From: CAJQQY01 sp045104975
GTDB taxonomy: Bacteria; Bacteroidota; Bacteroidia; Chitinophagales; Saprospiraceae
Direction of reading: 5' to 3'
DNA length: 64,000 nt
Assembly: GCA_045104975.1 (NCBI GenBank)
Contig: JBGCCY010000009.1
Location: 1 to 64,000 of the forward strand
This document shows, in pieces, positions 16,352 to 25,547 of this stretch (position 1 is its first letter; each line of letters begins with the position of its first letter). The notes beneath the pieces are model-generated. The model ran no database searches and was not told the DNA's origin. It worked only from the letters and a program-made list of their open reading frames with translations. Position numbers and translations under genes: made by a program.

Positions 16352-19300
16352 CTATAGTGCTTTTCCAAAACTTAAAACAGGAAAGAATGATTCTTCTTCC
16401 GAAAATCCAACTTGCAACGAAATACTCACCGCTTCATTCAATGGAACAATAAAAATTCCAACACCATATCCATCGTGCCATTTCGTATTATTTTCGTCAT
16501 CAAAATCGGAGAAAACTCGCCCGCGATCATAAAATGCTTTAAGTCCAAATTTGATCGGAACAAAAGATGTATACCGATGAAATAATTGCCAACGAATTTC
16601 GGAGTTAAAATATAAACTTGATTCGCCTGTAAATCGCTCACCAATAAACCCTCGCAATCCTGTTCTTCCTCCAATATTCGGCAAGTGGTAAAATGGCACA
16701 TCTCCATGTGACATCGCTCCACCAAATCGTACCCCGAGCGTGACAGGATTTTGATGCTTGGAAGAAATATAATATTCGATAGAACTTTCTGCTACACCAT
16801 AGGTGGACGTTTCAGGAGTGCCCTCGACGATAGTACCCAGTCGATAATCCAATAACCATAATATGCCATTGTAGGGGAATCCGCTTTGATCTCGGAAGTC
16901 AATAATTGCTCTTGCTTTGATTGGAACTTCGCCAATATCCGACCTTGCACCGAAGAGGGTAGAATCAATTTTAAGTACTGTATTTTCTGGATCATCAAAA
17001 CTACTTCTTTCATATCCGACTAAAAAGTCAAGACTACTTTTTCTCCAAAATCGTTTTCCAATTCCAGTCTCTACGGATAATTTATTTCTGGCAAAACGAT
17101 AAAAATCAGCCTCTTCCAGCGCATCAATATTTTCTGTATTATTTCCGACACCAAAAAAATTATTTCGAAATTCAGGTCGAGCTACATCTACTTCAAATGG
17201 AATATCCCATTTTTTTAAAACATGATGATAGCGACCAGAATAATTGAAAGCGAGATTCTTTTCAGTTGAGATACTTCCCGAGATAGAATGAATACTTCCG
17301 TAGTCTTTTTTTCCAAATTTTTGACGAGTGAAAGTATTCCCTAATTTTAAACTCAGTCCATTAAAGTTATTATAAGAAATTCCAACAATCGGAGTATTCC
17401 AATTATAATCAAATGCCATTCGATCATAGTCGTAAATCTTTTTATTCCAATGATTGACTACTTTACTGCCCTTACCCGTTTTGAATTCTGTTCCTTTTCC
17501 TTTGTCGTAAAGTAGGGTTTTGGTCTTAGATGATTTGGTGTCATCCTTGAAAAGATCATCACCAGAATTCCCTAGCACTCGAATCAATATTTTAGATTTT
17601 CCATCTCCCTTGATGTCAAAAATATCATCTCCAGCTAATCCATAAATTCTTAATTCTTTCGTTTCTTTTGGATAAAAGGTTCTATCGTAATAAAGATTTT
17701 TCCCTTTTTCATTTTTCTTTTCATTAAAAATTTTAAGGTTGACATTTCCATTATCCATTCGAGTAATTTCAAAATATTCTCCTTTATTAGAACCGATCAC
17801 ATCAACATACTCTGCCAAATAATCATAATACCAACCTGCATATTTATCCAAATGCTTAATCCGAGATTTAAGTTTTTTGGCAATTGTTTTTCCAGAGGTG
17901 GTTTGTATTTCGAGTGGCATTTTCAAAACAGCTTGATCGATTTCTTCTTCTGAAATATTTTCTTGAATACTCTCAGCAGCAGCCAACCAATCTTCCCGAG
18001 TGCCAGTAGTAGATAAAAATCTATCCATGTGAATCGCTTGATACATTAAACTTCGCAATTCTTTTTTCTTTAAATCATAGCTAAAAGTTTCGATGTTTTT
18101 GACTGCCCAACTTCGATTGGCTAACCATGGAATGATTCCATCTTGCAAGGAAAAGGTATGATCTCGATCTCTAGGAATTGGTCGGAATAAATATCCATCT
18201 TCTTGATCATATCTTGCCCATTTCCAATTATCTTCATGCTTACTCCAATCGCCAATTAGCATATCGAAGACCCGAGCTTTGATAAATTCTTTTTCATCAA
18301 TTCGGTTTTTTCGAGTCTCGTATAATTTTTTGTAGAGTTTGTTACTTTGATAAATTTTATCAGCTCCGCCAAAAATTTCCCCTGCATCATTTGGTTTACT
18401 TGGGTTGTCTTCGAGCATCCCGAGCAGGTTCCCATATCTTTTTTGGAAAACACCCAACTTTGGATCATCAGGTAAAACATACAAGGTTGGTGTGGCATGT
18501 AGAATATCAATTTCATCCAAAAGTGCAGCTACTGCCATCGCTCCGTAAGGGCTTTGAGTAGAAGTTTGATCACGCATAAGTGGCGTAATAAAAGTTGGTC
18601 GTAATTTATAATTGAAAGCTTTCGAAGGATCTTTATTGACGGAACGAAAAGTGTATTGAGTGCCATCATCGGCTTTGAATTTTAATGAAGTAGTTTGTCG
18701 GCCACCTCCTTTTTTATAGATCGTTAGGCCGCCATATTTATTATCCAAATCTAAAGTAGGAACTTTGACTGGTTGAGTCCAGGTGGTTCGGTAATGCTTG
18801 CCTAACCATATTTTTTTCCATGATCCACTTTCGTATTCTGTCCCAGCAATAGCTATGGTATCGCTGTAGTTGCGTTGCATTTTTTTTGCGGCCTTTTCTT
18901 TAGGGAGACAAGGAGTGTAGGAAAAATTAATAGGCACATCTTTATCTTCAATTCTTCCTTCAATGCAAGATGATACAAATAGCAAATGATTTTCTTGAGG
19001 AATTAATCCTTCCTTTTTCTTCTCCCAAAAACTAGATTCAATTTTTCCAGAATCAAAATAATTTAAAACCATGACACCTGCCTTGGAGGAACTCACTAAA
19101 ATATTTTCATGCTTGTCTGCATATTTCCCCTTGGAAGGAGCGCCAGAATTAATTAAATAATTTTCCCCATCTCGAATGATTTGCTGGTTTTTTTCATGTC
19201 CAGAAACATAGATTAAATTTTTATGAAAAAAGAAAAGATTGTGAAACTCCTCTCGGAATTCATGCAAATGTTCATTGGAAATATCTTCAGGTGTTCCAAT

Positions 19301-20044
19301 GTTTCGATGGTACGCCGTTTTAAAACTTCCAATAATTGGAAATGGTTTTAAGTGATCGGTAAATGAAAAATGACCACCATAATTTCCAAAAGATTCGAAA
19401 GGATGATGACCTGCGATGATGATGTTTTTATCTTGATTTTCTTTGACTTCGCTTTCTAATTCTTCTGCGAAATCTTCTCCCGTGATGACGGTACACAATC
19501 CATCTTCTGCCCGTGGTTTATCAAAGGGATGATTCCACCATTGCGAATTAGCAACAATCAAAAGTAAAGATTCGTCTAGATCATAAGTGTCTGGGCCAGG
19601 GCAACCTTTTTTATTGGTCCATTCTGTTCGGTCAAAATTATTATCTTTTATAAATGATTTTATTTTATTTTCTAATTTTCCAAATTGCTTTTGACCCCCC
19701 TTTCGGCTTTTCTTCCAATCACGATCACCAGCGATTAAGATTGTTTTTCCTTTGGGATTTGCTTCCACCGTTTTTATCAAAAAATGTAGCCGCTCCATTT
19801 GTGCGTTCCATTTTTTAGATTCAAATTTTGCATCAGTCAAGTCTCCATTTAAGATTAAAGAATATGGGTTGCGATTGTTTTTTAAAACAAGTTCTAATGA
19901 TTGATGAAAATTGTCATCATGGACGGCATCACAAATATTTCCGACTAAAAATACTTGATGTTTGTAATTTTTGTTTTGTCCAAAAGATGGGAGAATAAAG
20001 CAAAGTATCAGGAGCGAAATTAAAGTATGTTTAATTGACTTCAT
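16352..20044 (-). CDS. Paralogue with degenerate phosphoesterase, CotH-like domain and Omp85-like barrel
   Basis: The domain order matches the 12258-16052 gene, but an SPI-type signal (ending SFGQ) replaces the lipobox. The phosphoesterase domain is eroded: GDAG is replaced by GNIC (35-38), GNHD by GDRD (106-109) and GHEH by GHEK (282-285); only GDL (67-69) and HH (213-214) remain. The middle-domain motifs are kept as LIGDWSKHEDNW (about 596-608) and RPIPRDRDHTF (about 625). The barrel (from about 891) has GGRTGLRGFIGERFTG. I infer a catalytically dead phosphoesterase domain on a working barrel. It lies 300 bases upstream of its paralogue, same strand. Confidence 0.8.
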   Translation of the reverse strand: MKSIKHTLISLLILCFILPSFGQNKNYKHQVFLVGNICDAVHDDNFHQSLELVLKNNRNPYSLILNGDLTDAKFESKKWNAQMERLHFLIKTVEANPKGKTILIAGDRDWKKSRKGGQKQFGKLENKIKSFIKDNNFDRTEWTNKKGCPGPDTYDLDESLLLIVANSQWWNHPFDKPRAEDGLCTVITGEDFAEELESEVKENQDKNIIIAGHHPFESFGNYGGHFSFTDHLKPFPIIGSFKTAYHRNIGTPEDISNEHLHEFREEFHNLFFFHKNLIYVSGHEKNQQIIRDGENYLINSGAPSKGKYADKHENILVSSSKAGVMVLNYFDSGKIESSFWEKKKEGLIPQENHLLFVSSCIEGRIEDKDVPINFSYTPCLPKEKAAKKMQRNYSDTIAIAGTEYESGSWKKIWLGKHYRTTWTQPVKVPTLDLDNKYGGLTIYKKGGGRQTTSLKFKADDGTQYTFRSVNKDPSKAFNYKLRPTFITPLMRDQTSTQSPYGAMAVAALLDEIDILHATPTLYVLPDDPKLGVFQKRYGNLLGMLEDNPSKPNDAGEIFGGADKIYQSNKLYKKLYETRKNRIDEKEFIKARVFDMLIGDWSKHEDNWKWARYDQEDGYLFRPIPRDRDHTFSLQDGIIPWLANRSWAVKNIETFSYDLKKKELRSLMYQAIHMDRFLSTTGTREDWLAAAESIQENISEEEIDQAVLKMPLEIQTTSGKTIAKKLKSRIKHLDKYAGWYYDYLAEYVDVIGSNKGEYFEITRMDNGNVNLKIFNEKKNEKGKNLYYDRTFYPKETKELRIYGLAGDDIFDIKGDGKSKILIRVLGNSGDDLFKDDTKSSKTKTLLYDKGKGTEFKTGKGSKVVNHWNKKIYDYDRMAFDYNWNTPIVGISYNNFNGLSLKLGNTFTRQKFGKKDYGSIHSISGSISTEKNLAFNYSGRYHHVLKKWDIPFEVDVARPEFRNNFFGVGNNTENIDALEEADFYRFARNKLSVETGIGKRFWRKSSLDFLVGYERSSFDDPENTVLKIDSTLFGARSDIGEVPIKARAIIDFRDQSGFPYNGILWLLDYRLGTIVEGTPETSTYGVAESSIEYYISSKHQNPVTLGVRFGGAMSHGDVPFYHLPNIGGRTGLRGFIGERFTGESSLYFNSEIRWQLFHRYTSFVPIKFGLKAFYDRGRVFSDFDDENNTKWHDGYGVGIFIVPLNEAVSISLQVGFSEEESFFPVLSFGKAL

Positions 20045-20083
20045 GATTTTGGTTTTATAGAAAAAATAAACGGTATTAAAATA

Positions 20084-21124
20084 TTATTTTTTATGAGTAT
20101 GTTCTACTTCATCTTTTGGCGGCGAAATAAAAATACTAATGTTGAAAAAAGGAGAACCTGTTGGATTGGTGTTGAACTCACTAGTGAAACTATTTTTTGC
20201 TTCAAATTCACTACTGAAATTAAATTGGTATCCCGCCTTGATACTTCCCCAAACCCATGGAGCAAAACGATGTTCTATTCTACCTGAAAGGATTACTTCG
20301 GAATGGTTGTAAGCATAATCCATCAGCGGTAAATTGGAATCCTCATTAATATCAATGCGATAACTTTCACTATTGTATTCTGCTCCGAATAAAAATATGT
20401 TGGATTGATTGATATTATATCTTCCAAATATCACCCCCGGTAGGACGGCCTCTATTCCCCAATGCTTATTAAAGTTTTTATTATATAAAATAAAAGGTAG
20501 AATATTATTTCTTCGAAAACTTTTAGAAACTGCTAAACCAAATCCCCATTCCAAATTTTCATTTGGCTTGAAAGCATATAATCCTAAAAATTTATAAATA
20601 GCATATCTACTATTGAATGAAAATAAAGTATTATAATCTCCACTTGAAGTGTATTTGAATCGGAAAGCTAAATATCTAGTTTCATCAATTGGTTTGGAAA
20701 CGATAAGGCTCAACGAATTACTTTTCAACCGTTCATTATTGAGTTCCCGAAAAGCTGGATTGAAATCCGCGCCTATATTTTGGAAACTGAATATTTCGGA
20801 AAAATGTTGGTAGCCAACTAGAAGTTTGAAATTATCTTTTAGAACAAGGGGAGCTTTGAGTTTAAATTCTAGATTTTCTAATTTATTATATTCACTTAAT
20901 TGACTTGTAAAGGGATAATCTTGCTCATTAAATGTTCCTCCATTCATCCAACCATAGGTAAGTTCTATTCCGCGAGATCGTGATTTATTATATACACCAG
21001 GCGAACAATAACATCGTACTTCAATTTCGTTTTCTAGTAAATCCTCTGGAAAAATATCTGGTTTGATTTGAGAAAAGGTAGTTTCTCCGAACAAAATAAG
21101 TAAAATAAAGAAGTAATATTTCAT
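20084..21124 (-). CDS. Outer-membrane beta-barrel protein, possibly DUF6268-like
   Basis: The ATG at 21124 gives a clean signal peptide (ending TTFSQ); a longer frame from a TTG at 21172 adds an unlikely hydrophilic extension. The mature protein alternates hydrophobic and polar residues over its whole length, with FKLLVGYQHFSE, RYLAFRFKYTSSG, WGSIKAGYQFNFSS and a final FFNISIFI strand before a His-containing tail. This is a barrel of perhaps 12-14 strands; a resemblance to DUF6268 barrels is tentative. It lies 40 bases upstream of the degenerate phosphoesterase-barrel gene on the same strand and may be co-transcribed with it. Confidence 0.65.
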   Translation of the reverse strand: MKYYFFILLILFGETTFSQIKPDIFPEDLLENEIEVRCYCSPGVYNKSRSRGIELTYGWMNGGTFNEQDYPFTSQLSEYNKLENLEFKLKAPLVLKDNFKLLVGYQHFSEIFSFQNIGADFNPAFRELNNERLKSNSLSLIVSKPIDETRYLAFRFKYTSSGDYNTLFSFNSRYAIYKFLGLYAFKPNENLEWGFGLAVSKSFRRNNILPFILYNKNFNKHWGIEAVLPGVIFGRYNINQSNIFLFGAEYNSESYRIDINEDSNLPLMDYAYNHSEVILSGRIEHRFAPWVWGSIKAGYQFNFSSEFEAKNSFTSEFNTNPTGSPFFNISIFISPPKDEVEHTHKK

Positions 21125-21301
21125 TGAAGGTTGAGAGTTTTCGTTAAGTGTTTTAAAAAAAGAGATAGCCAAATTTGAATTTTTATTTTGTTCCTAAGCC
21201 ACCATTTTAAAAAAAATTACGTACTAAATTAATAAAGATCCTAATACCCGTTTTAAAAAAACAAATAAAACTACATTTTCTAAAAAAAAATAAAAGTCCT
21301 C

Positions 21302-22102
21302 ATGACGATAAAAACAATCATCAGTTTTCTTTTCCTTTTCTTATTGCCGTTTTCTATCATTCAAGCCCAAATCGAAAGCCCTTATAAATGTACTAAAAAG
21401 AAAGATGCAATTATCTATTCGCTAGGTTCAGCAGGTCTTGGTCTTGGTTATTATTTAGGAACAAAAACACCGTCTCTTAAAATAGAAGAAATTCAATTGT
21501 TAGATAAAAATTCAATCAATCGTTTTGATCGAATTGCGACCTCTTATTCTTCTGTGCGAGCACGAAGAGCAAGTGATGTTTTTTTTTATGGGGCGATTGC
21601 TATGCCTTCTCTTTTTGTTTTTTCCAAAAGAATGAGGAAGGATGCTAAAAGTATTGCTTTAATTTATGGCGAAACATTGTTTCTAACTGTAGGGATTACT
21701 GCTATTACAAAAAAAACAATTCTTAGAAGCCGACCTTTCGTATATAATCCAGATTTTGAAATTAGTATGAAATTAGAAAATAATGCTCGCTATTCTTTTT
21801 TCTCAGGACATACTTCTGTGGTGGCTGCAAGTTCATTTTTTACAGCTAAAGTTTTTGCTGATTATTATCCTGACTCCAAATGGAAACCAGTTGTTTGGGG
21901 AGCAGCGGCAACAATTCCTGCAATTACAGGATACTTGAGAGTGAGAGCTGGAAAGCATTATCCAACAGATGTAATTACTGGATATGCAGTCGGTGCGGTG
22001 ATTGGAATTCTAATACCTCAAATTCATAAAAGAAAAAAACGTAATGAAAATGTCCAATTATCGGTGAATCCAACAGGTGGATATTTTAGTTTAAGATTTT
22101 GA
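21302..22102 (+). CDS. PAP2-family phosphatase
   Basis: After a signal-like first helix the protein shows the three PAP2 signature pieces in order: KKTILRSRPF (about 135-144), SGHTS (about 168-172) and RVRAGKHYPTDV (about 213-224), with the catalytic histidines in the second and third. Hydrophobic stretches between them form membrane helices. PAP2 enzymes dephosphorylate lipid phosphates such as undecaprenyl pyrophosphate, phosphatidate or lipid A outside the cytoplasmic membrane; the substrate here is open. Length (266 aa) is normal. It is a solitary gene, divergent from the barrel gene at 20084-21124. Confidence 0.92.
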   Translation: MTIKTIISFLFLFLLPFSIIQAQIESPYKCTKKKDAIIYSLGSAGLGLGYYLGTKTPSLKIEEIQLLDKNSINRFDRIATSYSSVRARRASDVFFYGAIAMPSLFVFSKRMRKDAKSIALIYGETLFLTVGITAITKKTILRSRPFVYNPDFEISMKLENNARYSFFSGHTSVVAASSFFTAKVFADYYPDSKWKPVVWGAAATIPAITGYLRVRAGKHYPTDVITGYAVGAVIGILIPQIHKRKKRNENVQLSVNPTGGYFSLRF

Positions 22103-22109
22103 AAAATAA

Positions 22110-22165
22110 GGAATATTGAATATCGAATCCTTAGTGAAGCGTTCGTTATTCGATATTCAATTTCC
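22110..22165. repeat. AATATTGAATATCGAAT inverted repeat
   Basis: Left arm 22110-22128 pairs with right arm 22148-22165 with one or two mismatches. It fills the gap between the convergent PAP2 and PycTM-like genes and could act as a bidirectional transcription stop. Confidence 0.7.
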
Positions 22166-22168
22166 CCA

Positions 22169-22777
22169 TCACGGATGTGCTGTAAAAAAAGCAATCACAA
22201 AAGTTACTACCGTTAAGATCATTCCAATCATAAAAACAGTATAACACGTTCGTAGCAATTCATATTTTTTTCCAAGCGCTTGACCTAAATAATATAGATC
22301 AGTCATAATCACTTTGTCCACCAATTCTTCATTAGAAATAATTTCAGTTACTCCTTCTCGATACTCCTCGATATTCATTTTATAAAAATTTCCAAAAAAG
22401 AAAAGGTTAGACCTCCCTTCTTTTATCTTTTTCAAATCAGTTTTTCCTTGCATTCTTCCTGGACGAGTGACCAATGCGCCATAAACGATGCTAGCCATAT
22501 TAGTACTTAGTAAAAAAAATGCAGGAACATACAGATGATGATTTTCAGAAGCGTAAGTTGAAAGTAGAGGCAAGGCTATGGTAATAATAATTGCATTAAT
22601 GGTCAAAATAATGTTTGCTTTATTATCTGCAATATTGGTCAAATCGATATGATTTCGAAGAGCAGTTTTAAACATGACCTGAGCACCTTTGCTATTGTCT
22701 ACCAATCCGCCAGTATCTTTTTTCTTATTTTTTTTCTTTTTTTCTTTTTTAGGTTTTTCAGAATTCAACTCTTCCAT
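22169..22777 (-). CDS. Pycsar-effector-like (PycTM/DUF5706) membrane protein
   Basis: A Lys-rich disordered head (1-25) precedes the PycTM-type signature FKTALRNHIDLTNIADNKAN followed directly by a helix IILTINAIIITIALPLL. A second helix begins near residue 85, the loop has KGRSNLFFFGNFYKM-like text (EGRSNLFFFGNFYKM), and the C-terminus holds another helix (about 178-198). In Pycsar defence the effector disrupts the membrane on binding cCMP or cUMP made by a PycC cyclase. No cyclase gene is visible nearby, so this is an orphan member whose role may differ. Confidence 0.72.
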   Translation of the reverse strand: MEELNSEKPKKEKKKKNKKKDTGGLVDNSKGAQVMFKTALRNHIDLTNIADNKANIILTINAIIITIALPLLSTYASENHHLYVPAFFLLSTNMASIVYGALVTRPGRMQGKTDLKKIKEGRSNLFFFGNFYKMNIEEYREGVTEIISNEELVDKVIMTDLYYLGQALGKKYELLRTCYTVFMIGMILTVVTFVIAFFTAHP

Positions 22778-22812
22778 AATTTTCTTTATTTGTTAGCTAT
22801 TCAATTTGATAT

Positions 22813-22820
22813 CAAATCTA
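22813..22820 (-). promoter_or_regulatory. -7 box for the PycTM-like gene
   Basis: TAGATTTG on the minus strand matches TAnnTTTG, 35 bases before the ATG at 22777. It suggests transcription independent of the GAF gene upstream. Confidence 0.45.
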
Positions 22821-22919
22821 TGAAAATAAAAATAGATTTTTCTTTTTTTCTCTATTCTACATTTTTTGGAAGTTGCTACTAATTTTCAAAAAGTCGTATA
22901 ATTTATTGAGAATTCGTTT

Positions 22920-25301
22920 TTAATTAACATCAACAGTTACCCTTAAAGCTCTTAATCCTTCAACACCTTGCATTTTGGAGAGAGTCAAATCTTCAATTTT
23001 GCCAGTAATGTATTTTTTTTCTTTCAAAAAATTAAGATAACCTAAGTATTCAATTTTATCTTTTTCAGAAGTATAAGCAATGGCAATTTTTCCTTTGACC
23101 GTTAATCTTTCGCCAGTTCCTTCGATGGTTGCTTTGTCAATTCGTTTTTTGATAATTTCATATCTCACATTGTAGGCACCATCTACATCAAACCTTTTTT
23201 CATCTAATCTAAAAACTATCGAAAGAGGATTTCCATATACAAAAATCAATTGTGCCGTATCTAATGGGATTTCTAAAGTTGCTTTCAATTTTTCTACTTT
23301 TCTAGTCACCTCAACCATAGTCATCAATTGCCACAATCGAAGATTATGCAAATGGAGTTCACTAAACTTACCTTGCTTTAAAAGTGATTGTCCGGTGTAA
23401 ATATCATACTCGACTCCGTCTGTTTTATATTCATCAAAGTAATGAGGAATCATTTTTTGACCTTCTTTCTCCGCATCATTTAATACCCACGAAATCATGT
23501 CGTTAATTTTGACAACACTTTCTTCATATTTTTTTCGCTCCTGATAAAGGAATCCAAAATCTGGATCTAACTTTTCATAGTAGGAAATAACCGCTGTAGT
23601 AACTTCAGAATTTCGGTTTTTTACTTCTTCAAAAATAGGATGAATTTCATCTTTGATAAATTCTAAAATCCGTGTTTCATCATCCGAAGTGATTCCCTTT
23701 TGAATGGATTTAATATTCTTTTCTACTTCCGATAATTTTAAATTCAAAAGCGGGAAAGTAATTTGCTGGATCGCAATTTTGAATACATTTTTTATCAAGT
23801 TCAAATTTTCCACGAGGTCAGTTTGAATTGATACATTTCTAAGATGCGACGATCCAACAATATCTGCTTGACCATAAAGTGGATAAATATTTTGAAAACC
23901 AATTGGATTCATATTGGAAAAATCAGGATCAACTTCTCGTTTTTCCATAATGTCAAATGCCTCTTCAATAAATTTCCATTCTACACTCGGATGCATCGCC
24001 GTAAATTCTTCTCGCATAATTGCTTCTATCCGATTGTCAATTTCTTCCCGACTTCGAAGCAAGGACATAGAAAATAAAGGAGCAACAGCTTTTAATTTTA
24101 ATTTATGAAAACTAGTTAATTGAAATGCTTTGGGCGCTCCAATTTCCAAAATGCCAATTACCCTTTTATCCTTATTGACCAAAGGAGTAATGATAATACT
24201 TTTGATCCCTTCTTCTATTAAATCTTTAGGAAATGAAGTCCCATCTTCATATTTACTCAGATCTTCAATAATCATTTCCGCATTCCATTTACATACTTTT
24301 TCATAAAGTGAACCTTGATTATTTTCACTCAATAAATTGTTATGTTTTTTAGCTAAAAAATCATATCGGATTTTATACCGATGAGAAATTTCAAACTCAG
24401 TAGGATAATCTAAAGCTGTAATTCCCAATCTTAATTCAGGAATATCAAAATATGTTTTTAAATCTTTTTCAAGCTCTTTGATATTTTCAGGTTTGACGAT
24501 GGCATCTTTCTCCAGTAATTTATATTTCATTTTGGAGAGCGTCTCTTCTTCGGTGATGTCGATCAATCTTTCCATCGCCAATCCTTGAAATTCAAAATTT
24601 TCAGGAGGCAACATTTTTAACCAAAGAGCTGTATCATAAATATTTCTAAGTAGTTCATTGATCTGTTCTTGCGAAATTTTCTTTAGCGGTTTGGTAGGAA
24701 TTACTTTGACAAAATCATTTTCAATGAGTGATTTATAATGACCGATTTTTTCAGTTCCTTCAATTTCTAAAGTGTAAATAAAAGAAGGATCTAATTCAAT
24801 TTTTTGACCATAGTGACGATTGAGGATCAGGCAACAGGCTCGAACCACTCCCATTTTTTTTGCTTCAAGCATTTCCATATCGAAATGAATATTGAGCTGT
24901 CCTGAATTAAAAAAATCTATCAAAGCTGCAGTCCTAAAAAAAGGATCCATAAAAAAAGGCTTGTGAGCTGCACCCATAAATTTTTTACGTTGAATGGATG
25001 GAAAATAACCACTCATCAATAGATGAACAAAACCTTGATGTTCTTCTAATATGGACTCATCTTCAATTGGTTTATGAAAAAAAGGAAATTTGTCTAGTTG
25101 ATTAAAAACTTCTCGCGCCAATATTTTTTCATCTAATTCCTCACTATCCAAAAGCCCTTCCCAATACTTAATTAATGGTGCAAAATTCAATCTACTTGGG
25201 AAAGGAAATTTTTTCATCTCTGCCATGACGGTTTGTCCCGTCTCACAGTCCATCTTGAAAATATCGTTTTTAAATTTTAATGTCGGTAGATTTTTTACCA
25301 T
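22920..25301 (-). CDS. GAF-domain protein, large cytoplasmic
   Basis: The 793-aa protein has no signal peptide or membrane segment. A GAF-like domain lies near the middle, with LYEKVCKWNAEMIIEDLSKY, IKSIIITPLVNKDKRVIGILEIGAP and AVAPLFSMSLLRSREE, the strand-helix order of GAF. The N-terminal about 280 residues and the C-terminal half (long helices and a strand-rich end) are unassigned. GAF domains bind small ligands including cyclic nucleotides, or sense redox; none can be specified. No output domain (kinase, cyclase, HTH) is apparent. It lies 142 bases upstream of the PycTM-like gene, same strand. Confidence 0.7.
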   Translation of the reverse strand: MVKNLPTLKFKNDIFKMDCETGQTVMAEMKKFPFPSRLNFAPLIKYWEGLLDSEELDEKILAREVFNQLDKFPFFHKPIEDESILEEHQGFVHLLMSGYFPSIQRKKFMGAAHKPFFMDPFFRTAALIDFFNSGQLNIHFDMEMLEAKKMGVVRACCLILNRHYGQKIELDPSFIYTLEIEGTEKIGHYKSLIENDFVKVIPTKPLKKISQEQINELLRNIYDTALWLKMLPPENFEFQGLAMERLIDITEEETLSKMKYKLLEKDAIVKPENIKELEKDLKTYFDIPELRLGITALDYPTEFEISHRYKIRYDFLAKKHNNLLSENNQGSLYEKVCKWNAEMIIEDLSKYEDGTSFPKDLIEEGIKSIIITPLVNKDKRVIGILEIGAPKAFQLTSFHKLKLKAVAPLFSMSLLRSREEIDNRIEAIMREEFTAMHPSVEWKFIEEAFDIMEKREVDPDFSNMNPIGFQNIYPLYGQADIVGSSHLRNVSIQTDLVENLNLIKNVFKIAIQQITFPLLNLKLSEVEKNIKSIQKGITSDDETRILEFIKDEIHPIFEEVKNRNSEVTTAVISYYEKLDPDFGFLYQERKKYEESVVKINDMISWVLNDAEKEGQKMIPHYFDEYKTDGVEYDIYTGQSLLKQGKFSELHLHNLRLWQLMTMVEVTRKVEKLKATLEIPLDTAQLIFVYGNPLSIVFRLDEKRFDVDGAYNVRYEIIKKRIDKATIEGTGERLTVKGKIAIAYTSEKDKIEYLGYLNFLKEKKYITGKIEDLTLSKMQGVEGLRALRVTVDVN

Positions 25302-25324
25302 AATTATTAACTAGGGATGTTATG

Positions 25325-25332
25325 CAAATGTA
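25325..25332 (-). promoter_or_regulatory. -7 box for the GAF-domain gene
   Basis: TACATTTG on the minus strand matches TAnnTTTG, 23 bases before the ATG at 25301. Confidence 0.5.
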
Positions 25333-25547
25333 TTTATAGTCCAGTTCAACGATGTATATATTTCGCAGAGGCTTGGTAACATTTCGCAGAAGTTTGATTA
25401 TTTAAATTAGTTATTTCAAGTTAACACTTTCTGAGGAGAATAAGTTGGGGGATTTGGAAAAATGGAAAGGAGTTGTATTTTAAAGTATAAATAAGAAGTT
25501 AAGGATTATCTTTAAATTCACATTTTTATTCAAACAAAAAATATAGT

